This document shows, piece by piece, positions 35,649 to 45,448 of a stretch of DNA of 64,000 nucleotides. Each line of letters opens with the position of its first letter. Position 1 is the first letter of the stretch. This DNA is from an uncultured Anderseniella sp. Its GTDB lineage: Bacteria > Pseudomonadota > Alphaproteobacteria > Rhizobiales > Aestuariivirgaceae. The notes below the pieces were generated by a model. That model made no database searches and was not told the DNA's origin. It saw only the letters and a list, made by a program, of their open reading frames with translations. The stretch lies in the NCBI GenBank assembly GCA_947488295.1, contig CANKYU010000002.1:744001-808000 (forward strand), given 5' to 3'. The position numbers and the translations under genes were made by a program.

Positions 35649-36790
35649 GATTTATGCACCGAGGCGTTCTGGCCGACATGATAGCCTTCGGGCAGATCGC
35701 TGCCGGCGGGGAAGTCCTTCGCCCCTAAAGCCTTGAACATGCTGTCATGGATCAGGCAGCTTTGCCTTACCGTGGGCCAGACCTGCGAGCGCAGGAACCA
35801 TTGGTCGAGATGCCAGTTGGCCAGGGCTGATGGTTTGAAATCCTGCAAAAGGGTCTGCAGCGGCGGCAGCACGCCGCCGGTGCCGCCCCACATGCCGGCC
35901 AGCATGACCTCGGTGTGGGTCCACCAATCGCGCATGACGTGGAAGGCCTTGCCGGAAGCGAGCCATTCACTCACCGCTGCCTGTTCGCGGGCGTTGATGA
36001 TGCTGTCCGCATCGCGCACCAGAAAGTGCCTGGTGCGACCGTCATTGACCGGCAGGAAGCGCCAGAACAGGCCGTCGAACGGATTGACGCGGTTCATCAT
36101 GGCAATCTCGGCGCCCAGGGTTTTCAACTGATCGCGGACGGTTTGCGGCACCGTGTCATCGCAGTAGAACCGGCAGCGCCAGTGCGGGTAGATGTCCGGT
36201 GCCAGCCGGGCGTTTTCCAGCGCGCCGCTCAGATATTTCTCGCCGTCACCCCACAGGGAAAACGCGATGATGTTCAGGGACGGATCGTCCGGAGAAAATT
36301 GCGCAGGCTGATCGGGTATCGGATGAACTGTGCCGGTTTTTGCGACCGCCTCGTCTTTCAGTTTCAACGCGGTCTCACCGTGAAGGCGGGCATCGTCGAA
36401 GCGCTGCATCCGGTACGAGACCGAGGCCAGTGCGTCATGGGTGTTCGGCACATCCGGCGCGATTTTCAGTGCCCGCGTGAGCAACTCATGGGCTTCTTCA
36501 AACCGGCGCAGCCTGGACAGTACGACACCGTAATTGGCCAGCGCTTCGGCATCACGGGGACGGAACTTTATGGCGTTTCCGAAAACGCTGGCTGCGGACG
36601 GCAGGTCGCCGTGGGCAAACAGGAACGCTGCCAGCCTGACCTGGTCTTCAGCACTTTCGGCACTTGTGGCACCGATCTCGTTTACCAGGGCCATTTGTGC
36701 CTGGATGGCGTCGACAAACCGTCCTGCACGATAGTGCGCAAGTGCTGCATCGCGCTTGTCTTTGAGACCTTGCTCGCCGTCAGACAGAAT
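35639..36790 (-). CDS. TPR protein fused to a glycosyltransferase-like domain
   Basis: About 384 residues. The first ~160 contain three to four TPR units (AALAHYRAGRFVDAIQAQMALV, LANYGVVLSRLRRFEEAHELLTRALKIAPD). The remainder resembles nucleotide-sugar-transferase-like domains: LNIIAFSLWGDGEKYLSGALENARLAPDIYP, WRCRFYCDD, a likely metal-binding HFLVRDADSIIN (DxD) and VMRDWWTHTEVMLAGMWGG. I place the start at ATT 36790, which shares one base with the upstream stop and has GGGAG 5 nt before it. The only upstream ATG (36868) would overlap the CAP gene by 79 nt. Acceptor unknown. Confidence 0.78.
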   Translation of the reverse strand: MLSDGEQGLKDKRDAALAHYRAGRFVDAIQAQMALVNEIGATSAESAEDQVRLAAFLFAHGDLPSAASVFGNAIKFRPRDAEALANYGVVLSRLRRFEEAHELLTRALKIAPDVPNTHDALASVSYRMQRFDDARLHGETALKLKDEAVAKTGTVHPIPDQPAQFSPDDPSLNIIAFSLWGDGEKYLSGALENARLAPDIYPHWRCRFYCDDTVPQTVRDQLKTLGAEIAMMNRVNPFDGLFWRFLPVNDGRTRHFLVRDADSIINAREQAAVSEWLASGKAFHVMRDWWTHTEVMLAGMWGGTGGVLPPLQTLLQDFKPSALANWHLDQWFLRSQVWPTVRQSCLIHDSMFKALGAKDFPAGSDLPEGYHVGQNASVHKSKK

Positions 36791-37332
36791 TACCGCTCCC
36801 AGAAGATCTGCACCGCATACAGGTGATGGTTCACCTGCGCCGCACCGGTTGAAACATAAGCGTACCACCGGTTCATCAGGTTGCGTTTGTGGCCGGCAGA
36901 GTCAAGCCACTGCTTGAACAGCCGCCTGGCCTTTTCCTTGTCGACCTCACCGCGTTTGCGGTCGCGGGCGGCGTTCTCGCCGAAATCGCCGCGCTGGTCG
37001 GGATCGGCGTAGGCCTCAAAGCGCTTGCGGAAACTGTGGCCGCTGGCCGACTTGTGGCCGACAAAATTACCCTTCACCATTTCAAGTGCCTGGGCGCGGG
37101 CCATGCTGCGCAAAAGATCTGAACCCTTGACTGGTTTGCGTTTGGCGCGGTAGCGCGCCTCTGCGGCCAGCAGGTCAAGGTAGGCTTCAAGGTCAGGCCG
37201 GATTTTGGCGCCGCGCGGCGGCGACGCCAGCATGGCATCGGCATAGCTGCGATATCCCGCGGCATGTGCCGGAAGTACAAGCGCGCAGGTGGTCAAGCCG
37301 CCGATCAATTCGCGTCTGTTGATGAGTAACAT
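36790..37332 (-). CDS. CAP (SCP/PR-1)-domain secreted protein
   Basis: 180 residues from ATG at 37332, with GGAG 8 nt upstream. An N-terminal signal (RRELIGGLTTCALVLPAHA, possibly Tat because of the twin Arg) precedes a CAP domain: LLRSMARAQALEMVKGNFVGHKSASGHSFRKRF supplies the first His, GENAA is conserved, and FKQWLDSAGHKRNLMN holds the second His. CAP proteins are secreted; their biochemical role is mostly unclear. It sits between the alpha/beta hydrolase (4-nt spacing) and the TPR-glycosyltransferase. Confidence 0.88.
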   Translation of the reverse strand: MLLINRRELIGGLTTCALVLPAHAAGYRSYADAMLASPPRGAKIRPDLEAYLDLLAAEARYRAKRKPVKGSDLLRSMARAQALEMVKGNFVGHKSASGHSFRKRFEAYADPDQRGDFGENAARDRKRGEVDKEKARRLFKQWLDSAGHKRNLMNRWYAYVSTGAAQVNHHLYAVQIFWER

Positions 37333-37334
37333 GG

Positions 37335-38111
37335 TCAAAGCTCCGTCACGAAACTGCAGATGGCGTCCAGTACGGCGGCTGTTTGGTCCTTTTGTGGCGC
37401 GTGTCCGCAGTCATCAAGAACGAGTTTTGTTACGGGTGCGCCACAGGATCGTTCAATCGCATCGAGCTGGGCCAGTGTTCCATAATCATCATCCCGGCCC
37501 TGTACAGCCAATACGGGTGCGATGATTAACGGCAGGAAGCCGGTGATGTCCCAGGTGCGGAAGCCGGGATCGAGCCAGCTGTCATTCCAGCCCAGAAACG
37601 CGATGTCGACATTGTCGCCGTGATGGCGTTGCAGGCGTTCGCGCAGATTGGTGGTCTGCCACGCCTCCCGGGCTGTTCTGATACCCTCAATCGAGATATC
37701 CTCGACGAATACGTGCGGCGCCATCAGCACCAGGCCTTTCAGGCCTGCAAGCGGCTTGCTGCCGGCGTAGATGGCCGCGATGGAGGCGCCGTCGGAATGC
37801 CCGACCAGCACGTGATCGCGACCCCGCAATTGTGAAATGATGAGCGGCAACACGTCGGCTGCCTCATCGTGCATGTAGGTCAGCGGGCGCGGCAGGACGG
37901 CAGGCGAAGACTTGCCATACCCGGCCCGTGACCAGACCAGAACCGCGCAGCCGGTTGCACGTGCCAGCAGGTCGGGGAAATCCCGCCACTGGCTGACACT
38001 GCCAAGTCCTTCATGCAGCAATATCAGCACCGGGCGGTCGGCAGCTGCGTCTATGAAGCGTGCTTCAAGCCTGTGGCCTGCAACCTCTAGAAACCCGTCC
38101 GGCGCAATCAT
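37335..38111 (-). CDS. Alpha/beta hydrolase
   Basis: 258 residues from the ATG at 38111, which overlaps the CoA-ligase stop by 4 bp. The fold is clear: oxyanion-hole loop LLHEGLGS, nucleophile elbow GHSDGAS, an acid in VQGRDDDYG and His in DDCGHAPQKDQ. Strong translational coupling to the benzoate-CoA-ligase-type gene suggests it acts on the same pathway, for example as an ester hydrolase or a C-C hydrolase, but no substrate can be stated. Confidence 0.9.
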   Translation of the reverse strand: MIAPDGFLEVAGHRLEARFIDAAADRPVLILLHEGLGSVSQWRDFPDLLARATGCAVLVWSRAGYGKSSPAVLPRPLTYMHDEAADVLPLIISQLRGRDHVLVGHSDGASIAAIYAGSKPLAGLKGLVLMAPHVFVEDISIEGIRTAREAWQTTNLRERLQRHHGDNVDIAFLGWNDSWLDPGFRTWDITGFLPLIIAPVLAVQGRDDDYGTLAQLDAIERSCGAPVTKLVLDDCGHAPQKDQTAAVLDAICSFVTEL

Positions 38112-39643
38112 GCACGCAACTTGAAGCGCTGGATCTTTCCGGTCGCGGTCTTCGGCAGATCGGCGAGAAACTCGATCCAGCGCGGGTATTTCCACGGGCC
38201 GGCTTCGGTCTTGACGTGGTCCTTCAGTTCGTCGAACAGGCCATCGCCGGAATAGCCCTCGTTCAGCACGACAAAGGCCTTGGGCTTGACCAGGCCCTCG
38301 TCGTCTTCGTGGGCAACAACGGCTGCCTCGAGCACCGCGGCATGGCTGACCAGTGCGGACTCCACCTCGAACGGCGACACCCAGATGCCGGACACCTTGA
38401 ACATGTCATCGGTGCGCCCGCAATACTGGTAAAAGCCATCTTCATCGCGAATGTACTTGTCGCCAGTACGGGCCCAGTTGCCTTCGAAAGTCGAGCGCGT
38501 CTTGTGACGCTTGTTCCAGTAGCCGTTGCAGCACGACGCACCGGACACCAACAGTTCACCGATTTCACCGGCGGGCAGCTCCTCGTCCTTGTCCCCGACA
38601 AGACGCAACTCATAGCCCGGGACGGCCTTGCCCGTGGTGCCGCGTTTCTGGCCATCAGGTCCGTTGGACAGAAAAATGTGCAGCATTTCCGTCGACCCGA
38701 TACCATCCCATATCTCGACTCCGAACCGTTCATGCCAGCCTGCCGACACTTCGGGCGGCAAGGCTTCACCGGCGGAGATGCACGTTGCCAGTCTGGCAGA
38801 ACCGGTTTCAGGCGTGCACGACTTGTCGGCCAGCATGGCGGCATACAGGGTCGGCACACCAAAGAAGATGGTTGCGTCGTGGGCATGCAGTTTTTCCTGC
38901 ACGGCCTGTGGCGTCGGGCGGCCTGATAACAGCACCGTCGTTGCCCCCACCGACAATGGGAAGGTCAGGGAATTGCCAAGCCCGTAGGCGAAGAAGAATT
39001 TGGCGGCGGAAAAACACACATCGTCTTCAGATATACCAAGCGTGCCGGCGCCATAGGTTTTCGCCGTATCCATCAGGCTGGAATGCACGTGCATCACGCC
39101 CTTGGGCTGGCCGGTAGACCCGGACGAATACAGCCAGAAAGCCACTTCGTCCGACGATGTAACCGCCGCCTCATGGGTGTCGCTCGCAGATGCCATCAGC
39201 GTTTCAAACGATTTGTGCTTACCCGCTTCACCGCCGACCACAATGACGTGCTTCAGAAATGGAAGGTCGCCAAGCACCAGCTCCACCGCCGGCAACAGGG
39301 CATGGGACACGAACAGGACCTGTGAGCGACTGTCCGACAGCATGTATTTGTACTGCTCGGTGGTCAGCAGGGTATTGAGCGCCACCGGCACGACGCCGGT
39401 CCTTATGGCGCCCACGAACACTGCCGGCCAGTCAACTGTGTCGAGCATGAGTACGGCCACTCTGGCCTCACGTTCGATGCCCAGCCCGTCAAGCACATTG
39501 GCCACCTGGCGGGTCGCAACAGCCAGTTCGCCAAAGGTGATCTCGCGCGTGTCGTCAATAAAGGCCGGCTTGGCTTGGCGACCTTCGTCCAGGTGTCTGT
39601 CCACCAGGTCCAGAGCGGCATTGTATGGATATGGATCACTCAT
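38108..39643 (-). CDS. Benzoate-CoA ligase family protein
   Basis: 511 residues of the ANL adenylating superfamily. The P-loop motif reads YSSGSTGQPKGVMH, the ATP motif GIGSTEMLHIF, followed by the hinge GWVSPFE-like SGIWVSPFEVE and the C-terminal catalytic Lys in PKTATGKIQRFKL. Overall it fits BclA/BadA-type ligases, which activate benzoate and substituted benzoates. No benzoyl-CoA epoxidase or reductase genes are nearby, though pobA lies 14 kb away, so another aromatic or small acid is possible. It is the first gene of a coupled unit with the hydrolase. Confidence 0.88.
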   Translation of the reverse strand: MSDPYPYNAALDLVDRHLDEGRQAKPAFIDDTREITFGELAVATRQVANVLDGLGIEREARVAVLMLDTVDWPAVFVGAIRTGVVPVALNTLLTTEQYKYMLSDSRSQVLFVSHALLPAVELVLGDLPFLKHVIVVGGEAGKHKSFETLMASASDTHEAAVTSSDEVAFWLYSSGSTGQPKGVMHVHSSLMDTAKTYGAGTLGISEDDVCFSAAKFFFAYGLGNSLTFPLSVGATTVLLSGRPTPQAVQEKLHAHDATIFFGVPTLYAAMLADKSCTPETGSARLATCISAGEALPPEVSAGWHERFGVEIWDGIGSTEMLHIFLSNGPDGQKRGTTGKAVPGYELRLVGDKDEELPAGEIGELLVSGASCCNGYWNKRHKTRSTFEGNWARTGDKYIRDEDGFYQYCGRTDDMFKVSGIWVSPFEVESALVSHAAVLEAAVVAHEDDEGLVKPKAFVVLNEGYSGDGLFDELKDHVKTEAGPWKYPRWIEFLADLPKTATGKIQRFKLRA

Positions 39644-39778
39644 GAGCGGTCTCCCTCAGGCGTTCGCCACGCCTCTTGGTGGGCGTGCTGAAATGGCAAG
39701 AAAGTCAGAGGCCGGAACCTAACCCTGCACCATGTTGCAGGACAAGTGCGGAATAGTGCATGGACAGACACAGAATTG

Positions 39779-40150
39779 TCAGTTGGGCAAATGCGCGGCC
39801 TGGTGGTGCACGAGGCGCCAATGGTCACCTTCAACGATGAACGTGTTGGTGGCGATCAGCGACACCTGGCCGAGTTGCTCGGTGCAGAACACCAGTGCCG
39901 TGTTGCCGTTACGGATAATGCTGGTATCGCTGACCTTGATGTCGGGCGTATCGCCCAGAACAAGAATGGAATACCAGCTGTCCAGAACTTCTTCGCGACC
40001 GGTGATGCCGGGCCAGCCCGGATGATAACACGACACCGACGCCTGCCGCGACCACAATGCCTCCATTGCAAGATAGTCACGCTGCCGGAATGCCGCGTAA
40101 AACGCGTCATTGGCTTCGAGAATAACTTCATCCTGCATAAGATCACTCAT
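39779..40150 (-). CDS. NTF2-like (SnoaL/ketosteroid-isomerase-type) protein
   Basis: 123 residues with the cone-shaped NTF2 fold pattern: EANDAFYAAFRQRDYLAMEALWS forms the first helices, SCYHPGWPGITGREEVLDSWYSIL the pocket loop, and VSLIATNTFIVEGDHWRLVHHQAA the closing strands. This subgroup is annotated as SnoaL-like or SgcJ-type; the activity is not predictable. Divergent from hisS. Confidence 0.85.
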   Translation of the reverse strand: MSDLMQDEVILEANDAFYAAFRQRDYLAMEALWSRQASVSCYHPGWPGITGREEVLDSWYSILVLGDTPDIKVSDTSIIRNGNTALVFCTEQLGQVSLIATNTFIVEGDHWRLVHHQAAHLPN

Positions 40151-40297
40151 GGTGGGTACGAGTTTGCCTCAAGCTTGTGTCCTTGCCAAGTCACTCCTTG
40201 GGCAAATGTGCATACGCAACTGCCTTGAAGGCAAGCCGGTGATGATCTAGAAGGCAGGCCTTGTATTGTTGAACAGCCAAAACCGCTGAAACCGCCC

Positions 40298-41758
40298 ATG
40301 TCGAAAAACAAAAAAACAAACCGGCCAAGAGCCCGGCAGCCCCGCGGCTTCGTTGACCGTTCCGCCAGCGACATACGCGCCGTCGACGAGATGGTCGCGA
40401 GGATCAGGCAGGTGTTCGAGCTGTACGGCTTTGATCCGGTTGAAATGCCGCTGTTTGAATATACCGATGCGCTCGGCAAGTTTCTGCCGGACAGCGACCG
40501 GCCCAATGAGGGCGTGTTTTCACTGCAGGACGATGACGAGCAGTGGATGAGCCTGCGCTATGACCTGACCGCACCGCTGGCCAGGCATGTTGCCCAGAAC
40601 ATCAACGACATCCAGTTGCCGTTCCGGACCTACAGGGCAGGCTATGTGTTCCGCAATGAAAAACCGGGGCCCGGGCGGTTTCGCCAGTTCATGCAGTTCG
40701 ATGCCGACACCGTCGGTGCGCCGTCGGTCACGGCGGACGCTGAAATGTGCATGATGATGGCCGACACAATGGAGGCACTGGGCATTGCACGCGGCGACTA
40801 TGTGATCCGTGTCAACAACCGCAAGGTGCTCGATGGTGTCATGGAGACGATCGGCATCGGCGGCGACGAGCATGCCGGCACCAGATTGTCGGTGCTGCGC
40901 GCCATCGACAAGCTCGACAAGTTCGGGCCGGAAGGCGTGAAACTGCTGCTGGGCGCCGGGCGCTGGGAAGGCGGCAGGGAAAACTCAGGTGACTTCACCA
41001 CGGGTGCCGGGCTGGATGAAGCGCAAACCGAAAAGGTGATGAGCTATATCTCGGGCGTGGCCATTGACGGCAATGACGGCGTTGCCGAGCTCGACCTGAT
41101 CGAAACGCTGGTGCGCTCGGCCGGGTACGACGAGACCCGCATCAGGATCGATCCGTCCGTGGTGCGCGGCCTGGAATACTATACCGGCCCGGTCTATGAG
41201 TGCGAGCTTACCTTCGACGTGACCAACGAAAAGGGCGAGACGGTACAGTTCGGCTCGGTCGCCGGCGGCGGGCGATATGACGGGCTGGTGCAGCGCTTCA
41301 CCGGACAGGCGGTCCCGGCCACCGGGTTCTCCATCGGGGTGTCCCGCCTGATGACCGCATTGAAGAACCTCGGCAAGCTGGAAACCACCGCACTGCCTGC
41401 CCCGGTTGTGGTCTGTGTGATGGACCGCGACCCGGACAGCCTTGGACGCTATCAGAAAATGGTCAAGGCGCTGCGCGACGCGAACATCCGGGCAGAGCTC
41501 TATCAGGGCAACCCGAAACAGTTCGGCAAGCAGTTGCAATATGCCGACCGGCGCGGCGCGGCGGTGGCGGTGATCCAGGGCGGGGATGAGCGCGCTGCCG
41601 GCCAGGTACAGCTGAAGGACCTGATCGCAGGGGCGGAAGCGGCCAAGGCCATTGAAAGCCGTGAGGAGTGGGTCGAGCAGCAACCGGCGCAGGTGTCGGT
41701 TGCCGAAGCAGACCTGGTTGCGGAAGTTCGCAATATCCTTGCCCGCCATGAGAATTGA
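40298..41758 (+). CDS. hisS: Histidyl-tRNA synthetase
   Basis: 486 residues, class II. After a basic N-terminus come motif 1, motif 2 ([25 protein letters not shown]) with the catalytic Arg, the histidine-binding motif [12 protein letters not shown], motif 3 ([12 protein letters not shown] and [10 protein letters not shown]), and the C-terminal anticodon domain. It charges tRNA-His. It precedes hisZ by 9 nt, giving hisS-hisZ-hisG in one unit, a common arrangement in Hyphomicrobiales. Confidence 0.97.
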   Translation: MSKNKKTNRPRARQPRGFVDRSASDIRAVDEMVARIRQVFELYGFDPVEMPLFEYTDALGKFLPDSDRPNEGVFSLQDDDEQWMSLRYDLTAPLARHVAQNINDIQLPFRTYRAGYVFRNEKPGPGRFRQFMQFDADTVGAPSVTADAEMCMMMADTMEALGIARGDYVIRVNNRKVLDGVMETIGIGGDEHAGTRLSVLRAIDKLDKFGPEGVKLLLGAGRWEGGRENSGDFTTGAGLDEAQTEKVMSYISGVAIDGNDGVAELDLIETLVRSAGYDETRIRIDPSVVRGLEYYTGPVYECELTFDVTNEKGETVQFGSVAGGGRYDGLVQRFTGQAVPATGFSIGVSRLMTALKNLGKLETTALPAPVVVCVMDRDPDSLGRYQKMVKALRDANIRAELYQGNPKQFGKQLQYADRRGAAVAVIQGGDERAAGQVQLKDLIAGAEAAKAIESREEWVEQQPAQVSVAEADLVAEVRNILARHEN

Positions 41759-41767
41759 GCTGAACAC

Positions 41768-42937
41768 ATGACCGGTAAATCCTCAATCGAACGGTGCGCC
41801 ACCGATGCGCTGAACGCCTCCATGACGAAAGTCTTCGAGGCCGCCGGCGCCGAGTACATCGAACCGGACATCATTCAGCCGGCAGATGTGTTTCTGGAAC
41901 GCTCCGGTGAACACATCCGGTCGCGCACCTATGTGTTTGCAGATCCATCGGGTGCACAACTGTGCCTGCGGCCGGACCTGACGGTGCCTGCGTGCCGCTA
42001 TCACTTGGAGCAGGCCGGCGATGTCATGGCGGCAACGCGGTACTGCTATGCCGGCAAGGCCTTCCGGCATTCGAAGACCGCGGGAGATTCAAGCCCGCGC
42101 GAGTTCGATCAGGTCGGTCTTGAGCTTTTCGGCGGCAGCGCTGTTGCCTCAGATGATGCCGAAACCCTGGCACTGACGCTGGCTGCACTGGAGGCGGCAA
42201 ATGTCAGCGGCTACAGCATCCAGCTCGGTGATCTTGGATTGTTTACGGCGTTGCTGGCCTCAATCGACATGCCGGAACGCTGGCGTACCAGCCTCAAGCG
42301 CCAGTTCCGGCGGCCGCGCGCGTTTCGCGATCTGCTCAACCGGCTGACCGGCAAGACAGCAAAGGCCAGGACGTCGATTTCCGATCTGCTTGACGAAATG
42401 GCAGCCAGTTCGGCGGATGCCGTTTCCTTCGTCGAACAAAAGCTCGAAGCCGGCGATCTTGAAATGATCGCCGGGCGCAGCATTGAGCAGGTCGCGGGCA
42501 GATTGTCTGAAAAACTTGACGACCGCAGCGAACCCGCTCTGTCCGAACAGCATGCGCAACTGATCGACGACTACCTGTCAGTTCGCTGCCCACTTCCACT
42601 GGCGGTTGCAAAATTGAGACAACTCGGTGCAAAAACCAATAGTGCGTTTGTACCTGCCGTCGACCTGTTTGAAGCACGCGTCGAGGCGATACAGAAAGCC
42701 GGACTTGAAACCGCCGACATGGAGTTTGCCGCCGTGTTTGGCCGCAGCCTTGAATATTACACCGGCTTTGTATTCCAGATCGACCGCCTTCTGGCGGACG
42801 GCGCCAGCCAGACTATTGCCGGCGGCGGGCGCTATGACACCATGTTAAAGGACATTGGAGCTGACACCATGATACCGGCTGTCGGGTGTGCCATTTACGC
42901 CAGCAGGCTGGTATCTGCCAGCAAGGCGGCAGCATGA
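41768..42937 (+). CDS. hisZ: ATP phosphoribosyltransferase regulatory subunit
   Basis: 389 residues, a catalytically inactive histidyl-tRNA-synthetase paralogue. It keeps the fold and the [14 protein letters not shown] and GGGRYDTML segments but lacks the anticodon-binding domain. HisZ forms a hetero-octamer with short HisG and is needed for activity and histidine feedback. Its stop overlaps hisG by 4 bp (ATGA). Confidence 0.95.
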   Translation: MTGKSSIERCATDALNASMTKVFEAAGAEYIEPDIIQPADVFLERSGEHIRSRTYVFADPSGAQLCLRPDLTVPACRYHLEQAGDVMAATRYCYAGKAFRHSKTAGDSSPREFDQVGLELFGGSAVASDDAETLALTLAALEAANVSGYSIQLGDLGLFTALLASIDMPERWRTSLKRQFRRPRAFRDLLNRLTGKTAKARTSISDLLDEMAASSADAVSFVEQKLEAGDLEMIAGRSIEQVAGRLSEKLDDRSEPALSEQHAQLIDDYLSVRCPLPLAVAKLRQLGAKTNSAFVPAVDLFEARVEAIQKAGLETADMEFAAVFGRSLEYYTGFVFQIDRLLADGASQTIAGGGRYDTMLKDIGADTMIPAVGCAIYASRLVSASKAAA

Positions 42938-43623
42938 GCAGCCTCACACTTGCACTGCCCTCGAAGGGCCGTTTGCGGGAAATGGCCGAGACCATGTTTG
43001 CCCGCGCAGGATTTGATATCGTGCGCATCGGCTCCGCACGCGGCTACCGGGGTGAAGTGAAGGGCCTTAAGGGCGTCGATGTCGCGTTCCTGTCCGCATC
43101 TGAAATTGCCCAGGCCCTGCGCGACGGCACAGTCGATCTGGGCGTCACCGGCGAAGACCTGTTGCGCGAGACAATTGCACCCGGAGAAGCCGTTGCAGAT
43201 GTCGTGTTGAGACTGGGCTTCGGCCCGGCAGATGTAGTCATTGCAGTGCCGGAAAGCTGGCTGGATGTGGCATTCGTCAGTGACCTGGATCAGGTAGCGG
43301 CCGAGTTCTATGAAACCCACGGACGCAGACTTCGGGTGGCGACAAAATACATCGGCCTGACCAGGCGCTTTTTCGCCGACAACGGCGTTACAGGCTACCG
43401 CATTGTCGAAAGCCTCGGCGCCACCGAAGGCGCACCGGCGTCCGGGTCGGCAGAGATCATCGTCGACATTACCACCACCGGTTCGACGCTGAGGGCCAAC
43501 CGGCTCAAGGTTCTCGATGATGGCCTGATCCTCAGGTCCGAGGCGATACTGGCTGCGCGGTGCGAAGCCCTGACCCGGCCGGTGGTGCAGAATCTGAAGA
43601 ACCGCCTCGAGATGGCAATCTAG
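42934..43623 (+). CDS. hisG: ATP phosphoribosyltransferase catalytic subunit, short form
   Basis: 229 residues from the ATG at 42934. It catalyses the first step of histidine synthesis, joining ATP to [21 protein letters not shown] opens the protein and the PRPP-binding stretch [17 protein letters not shown] is intact. The regulatory C-terminal domain of long HisG is missing, consistent with dependence on the adjacent HisZ. Confidence 0.96.
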   Translation: MSSLTLALPSKGRLREMAETMFARAGFDIVRIGSARGYRGEVKGLKGVDVAFLSASEIAQALRDGTVDLGVTGEDLLRETIAPGEAVADVVLRLGFGPADVVIAVPESWLDVAFVSDLDQVAAEFYETHGRRLRVATKYIGLTRRFFADNGVTGYRIVESLGATEGAPASGSAEIIVDITTTGSTLRANRLKVLDDGLILRSEAILAARCEALTRPVVQNLKNRLEMAI

Positions 43624-43884
43624 CATACTAGGCCACGGCTTCGTGTAATTCTTCCCCAAGGTAATTTTAACAGGTTTCCAGATTGACGCTGGAAAATTAA
43701 CCAGCCGAATTAATTGCTTAGTAAATAATACATCTGGTCAGGCCACCCCCGCCGATATATACTAATGGCTTAGGAAGAAGCGTCAGACAGCAATGTCGAC
43801 CTACTTCGGTTTTATGCGAAGCACGTTCTGCTGGGGGGACTGGTAGACCAGAAAAACGTTTCTAAACTCATCGACTGTCGCAGT

Positions 43885-44009
43885 GGACATAGCTGGAAGC
43901 AACCTGTGGTTGTCGGGCTTCCCCCGGTTCCGATAGCTTTTTTACAGGCCTGCTGAAGCTGAGGCCACTGCTGATGGCGAAGGGCCATCCTGGCAACAGG
44001 GTGGCCCTT
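43885..44009 (+). other. Structured non-coding stretch downstream of hisG
   Basis: Two strong hairpins lie here. At 43895-43922, GGAAGC/GCTTCC encloses AACC-TGT-GGTT, and a TTTTTT tract follows ~20 nt later. At 43980-44009, AAGGGCCATCCTG and CAGGGTGGCCCTT form a 13-bp stem (one G-U) capped by GCAA, a GNRA tetraloop. Upstream, GGGGGGA near 43836 can also pair with TTCCCCC at 43919-43925. This could be an RNA gene or a processed 3' end of the his transcript. The rest of 43624-43884 is AT-rich and shows no gene. Confidence 0.4.
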
Positions 44010-44027
44010 CTGCATTGGTTTATGTCG

Positions 44028-44570
44028 CTCACGCAAGCAGCCGCTTTGCGGCTGCGCTCCACTGGGGCGCACTTCGTGCGACGGCCGGTCGGCCTTGCCT
44101 CAGCACTTGCGTGCTTCGGAGGTATTCATCACAAAAGGTAGTTCAGGGTCGGAGAACGGGGGATTTGTTCCGCTCACGCAGGCAGCCTGCGGCTGCGCTC
44201 CGCTGGGGCGCACTTCGTGCGACGGCCGGTCGGCCTTACCTCGGCGCTGACGTGCCTCGGAGGTGTTCATCACAAAAGGTCGTTCAGGGTCGGAGAACGC
44301 GGAGGTTTTATTCCGCTCACGCAAGCAGCCTTCGGCTGCGCTCCGCTGGGGCGCACTTCGTGCGACGGCCGGTCGGCCTTGCCTCAGCACTTGCGTGCTT
44401 CGGAGGTGTTCATCACAAAAGGTAGTTCAGGGTCGGAGAACGGGGGAATTGTTCCGCTCACGCAGGCAGCCTGCGGCTGCGCTCCGCTGGGGCGCACTTC
44501 GTGCGACGGCCGGTCGGCCTTGCCTCGGCACTGGCGTGCTTCGGACTGGAGTTCATCAAGAAGATTGTGC
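44028..44570. repeat. Four tandem ~143-bp palindrome-rich repeats
   Basis: Units begin CTCACGCA(A/G)GCAGCC at 44028, 44173, 44316 and 44457, giving lengths of 145, 143 and 141 bp; the fourth is truncated near 44570. Each contains small hairpin-forming words such as GCAGCC-GGCTGC, GCGCACTTCGTGCG and GACGGCCGGTCGGCC, and ends with TTCATCACAAAAGGTAGTTCAGGGTCGGAGAACG. A degenerate trace of that end motif reappears at about 44663-44680. Open frames across the block are repeat translations, not genes. Confidence 0.85.
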
Positions 44571-44607
44571 GTTGATAAAACCCTCTTCGTTGTCATCATC
44601 GCGGTAG

Positions 44608-44630
44608 ACCCTCGGGACAAGCCCGAGGGT
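44608..44630. repeat. Short palindromic repeat upstream of rpe 3' end
   Basis: ACCCTCGGG and CCCGAGGGT flank a 5-nt loop in a GACCCTCGGGACAAGCCCGAGGGTGAC-type unit, a pattern often dispersed between genes. It follows the tandem block and precedes the convergent end of rpe by about 140 bp. No T-tract follows, so terminator function is uncertain. Confidence 0.55.
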
Positions 44631-44767
44631 GACAATGTTGAGGTGAGATAAGGTTCTGTGGTCGTTCAGGGTCAGAGAACGGCCCGAGCGAAGCGAGGAT
44701 AAGCTGCTCGACCACAAAAGATGCTGCAGCCGTCAGGCGACTGCGTGAGCCAAACCAACCAAAACCC

Positions 44768-45442
44768 CTAGATCGCCGATGCTGCAGCTTTGCGGATGGC
44801 GTCCATGTTGGCGCCGTATCTGGCCGGATCGTTGTTCTGGTAAACAGCAGAACCGGCCACCAGCACATCGGCACCGGCAGCGGCGACGATCCCGGCGGTT
44901 TTCTCGCTGATGCCGCCATCCACTTCGATGTGGATGTCACGGTCGCCAACCATGTCCCTGATACGGGCGATCTTGGTCGCCATTTCCGGAATGAACGCCT
45001 GTCCGCCAAACCCGGGATTGACCGTCATGACCAATATGAGATCGAGCTTGTCGAGTACATACTCGATCACACTCTCAGGCGTCGACGGGTTGAGCGACAC
45101 CCCGGCCTTCTTGCCCAGTGACCTGATCAGCTGCAATGTGCGATCAAGATGCGGACCCGCTTCGGCGTGCACCGTGATGATGTCGGAACCGGCCTCGGCA
45201 AACGCCGCAATGAACGGATCCGCCGGGGTGATCATCAGATGCACGTCGAGCACCTTTTTGGTGACCGGCCGAATGGCTTTCACCACCATCGGGCCGATGG
45301 TGATGTTGGGCGCAAAATGCCCGTCCATCACATCGACATGCACCCAGTCGCATCCCTGTTCATCAATGGCGCGCACCTCGTCTCCGAGCCTGGCGAAGTC
45401 TGCCGACAGGATCGATGGTGAAATGAGTATGGGGCGCGCCAT
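44768..45442 (-). CDS. rpe: Ribulose-phosphate 3-epimerase
   Basis: 224 residues, TIM barrel. [17 protein letters not shown], the metal-binding [38 protein letters not shown] and [12 protein letters not shown] are the classic Rpe motifs with catalytic Asp pairs. It interconverts ribulose-5-phosphate and xylulose-5-phosphate in the pentose phosphate or Calvin cycle. It starts 6 nt after the gap stop, so the two are co-transcribed. Confidence 0.97.
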   Translation of the reverse strand: MARPILISPSILSADFARLGDEVRAIDEQGCDWVHVDVMDGHFAPNITIGPMVVKAIRPVTKKVLDVHLMITPADPFIAAFAEAGSDIITVHAEAGPHLDRTLQLIRSLGKKAGVSLNPSTPESVIEYVLDKLDLILVMTVNPGFGGQAFIPEMATKIARIRDMVGDRDIHIEVDGGISEKTAGIVAAAGADVLVAGSAVYQNNDPARYGANMDAIRKAAASAI

Positions 45443-45448
45443 GACGAG

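Noticed and set aside
43830..43960. tmRNA, SRP RNA or 6S RNA
   Set aside because: None of their conserved motifs could be recognised; kept only as an unnamed structured stretch.
44028..44570. CRISPR array
   Set aside because: Units are ~143 bp and contiguous, with no unique spacers, and there are no cas genes.
44015..44651. Proteins of 85-145 residues translated from the tandem repeat block
   Set aside because: Several frames on both strands are open because of the repeat itself; sequences are repetitive and without ribosome sites.
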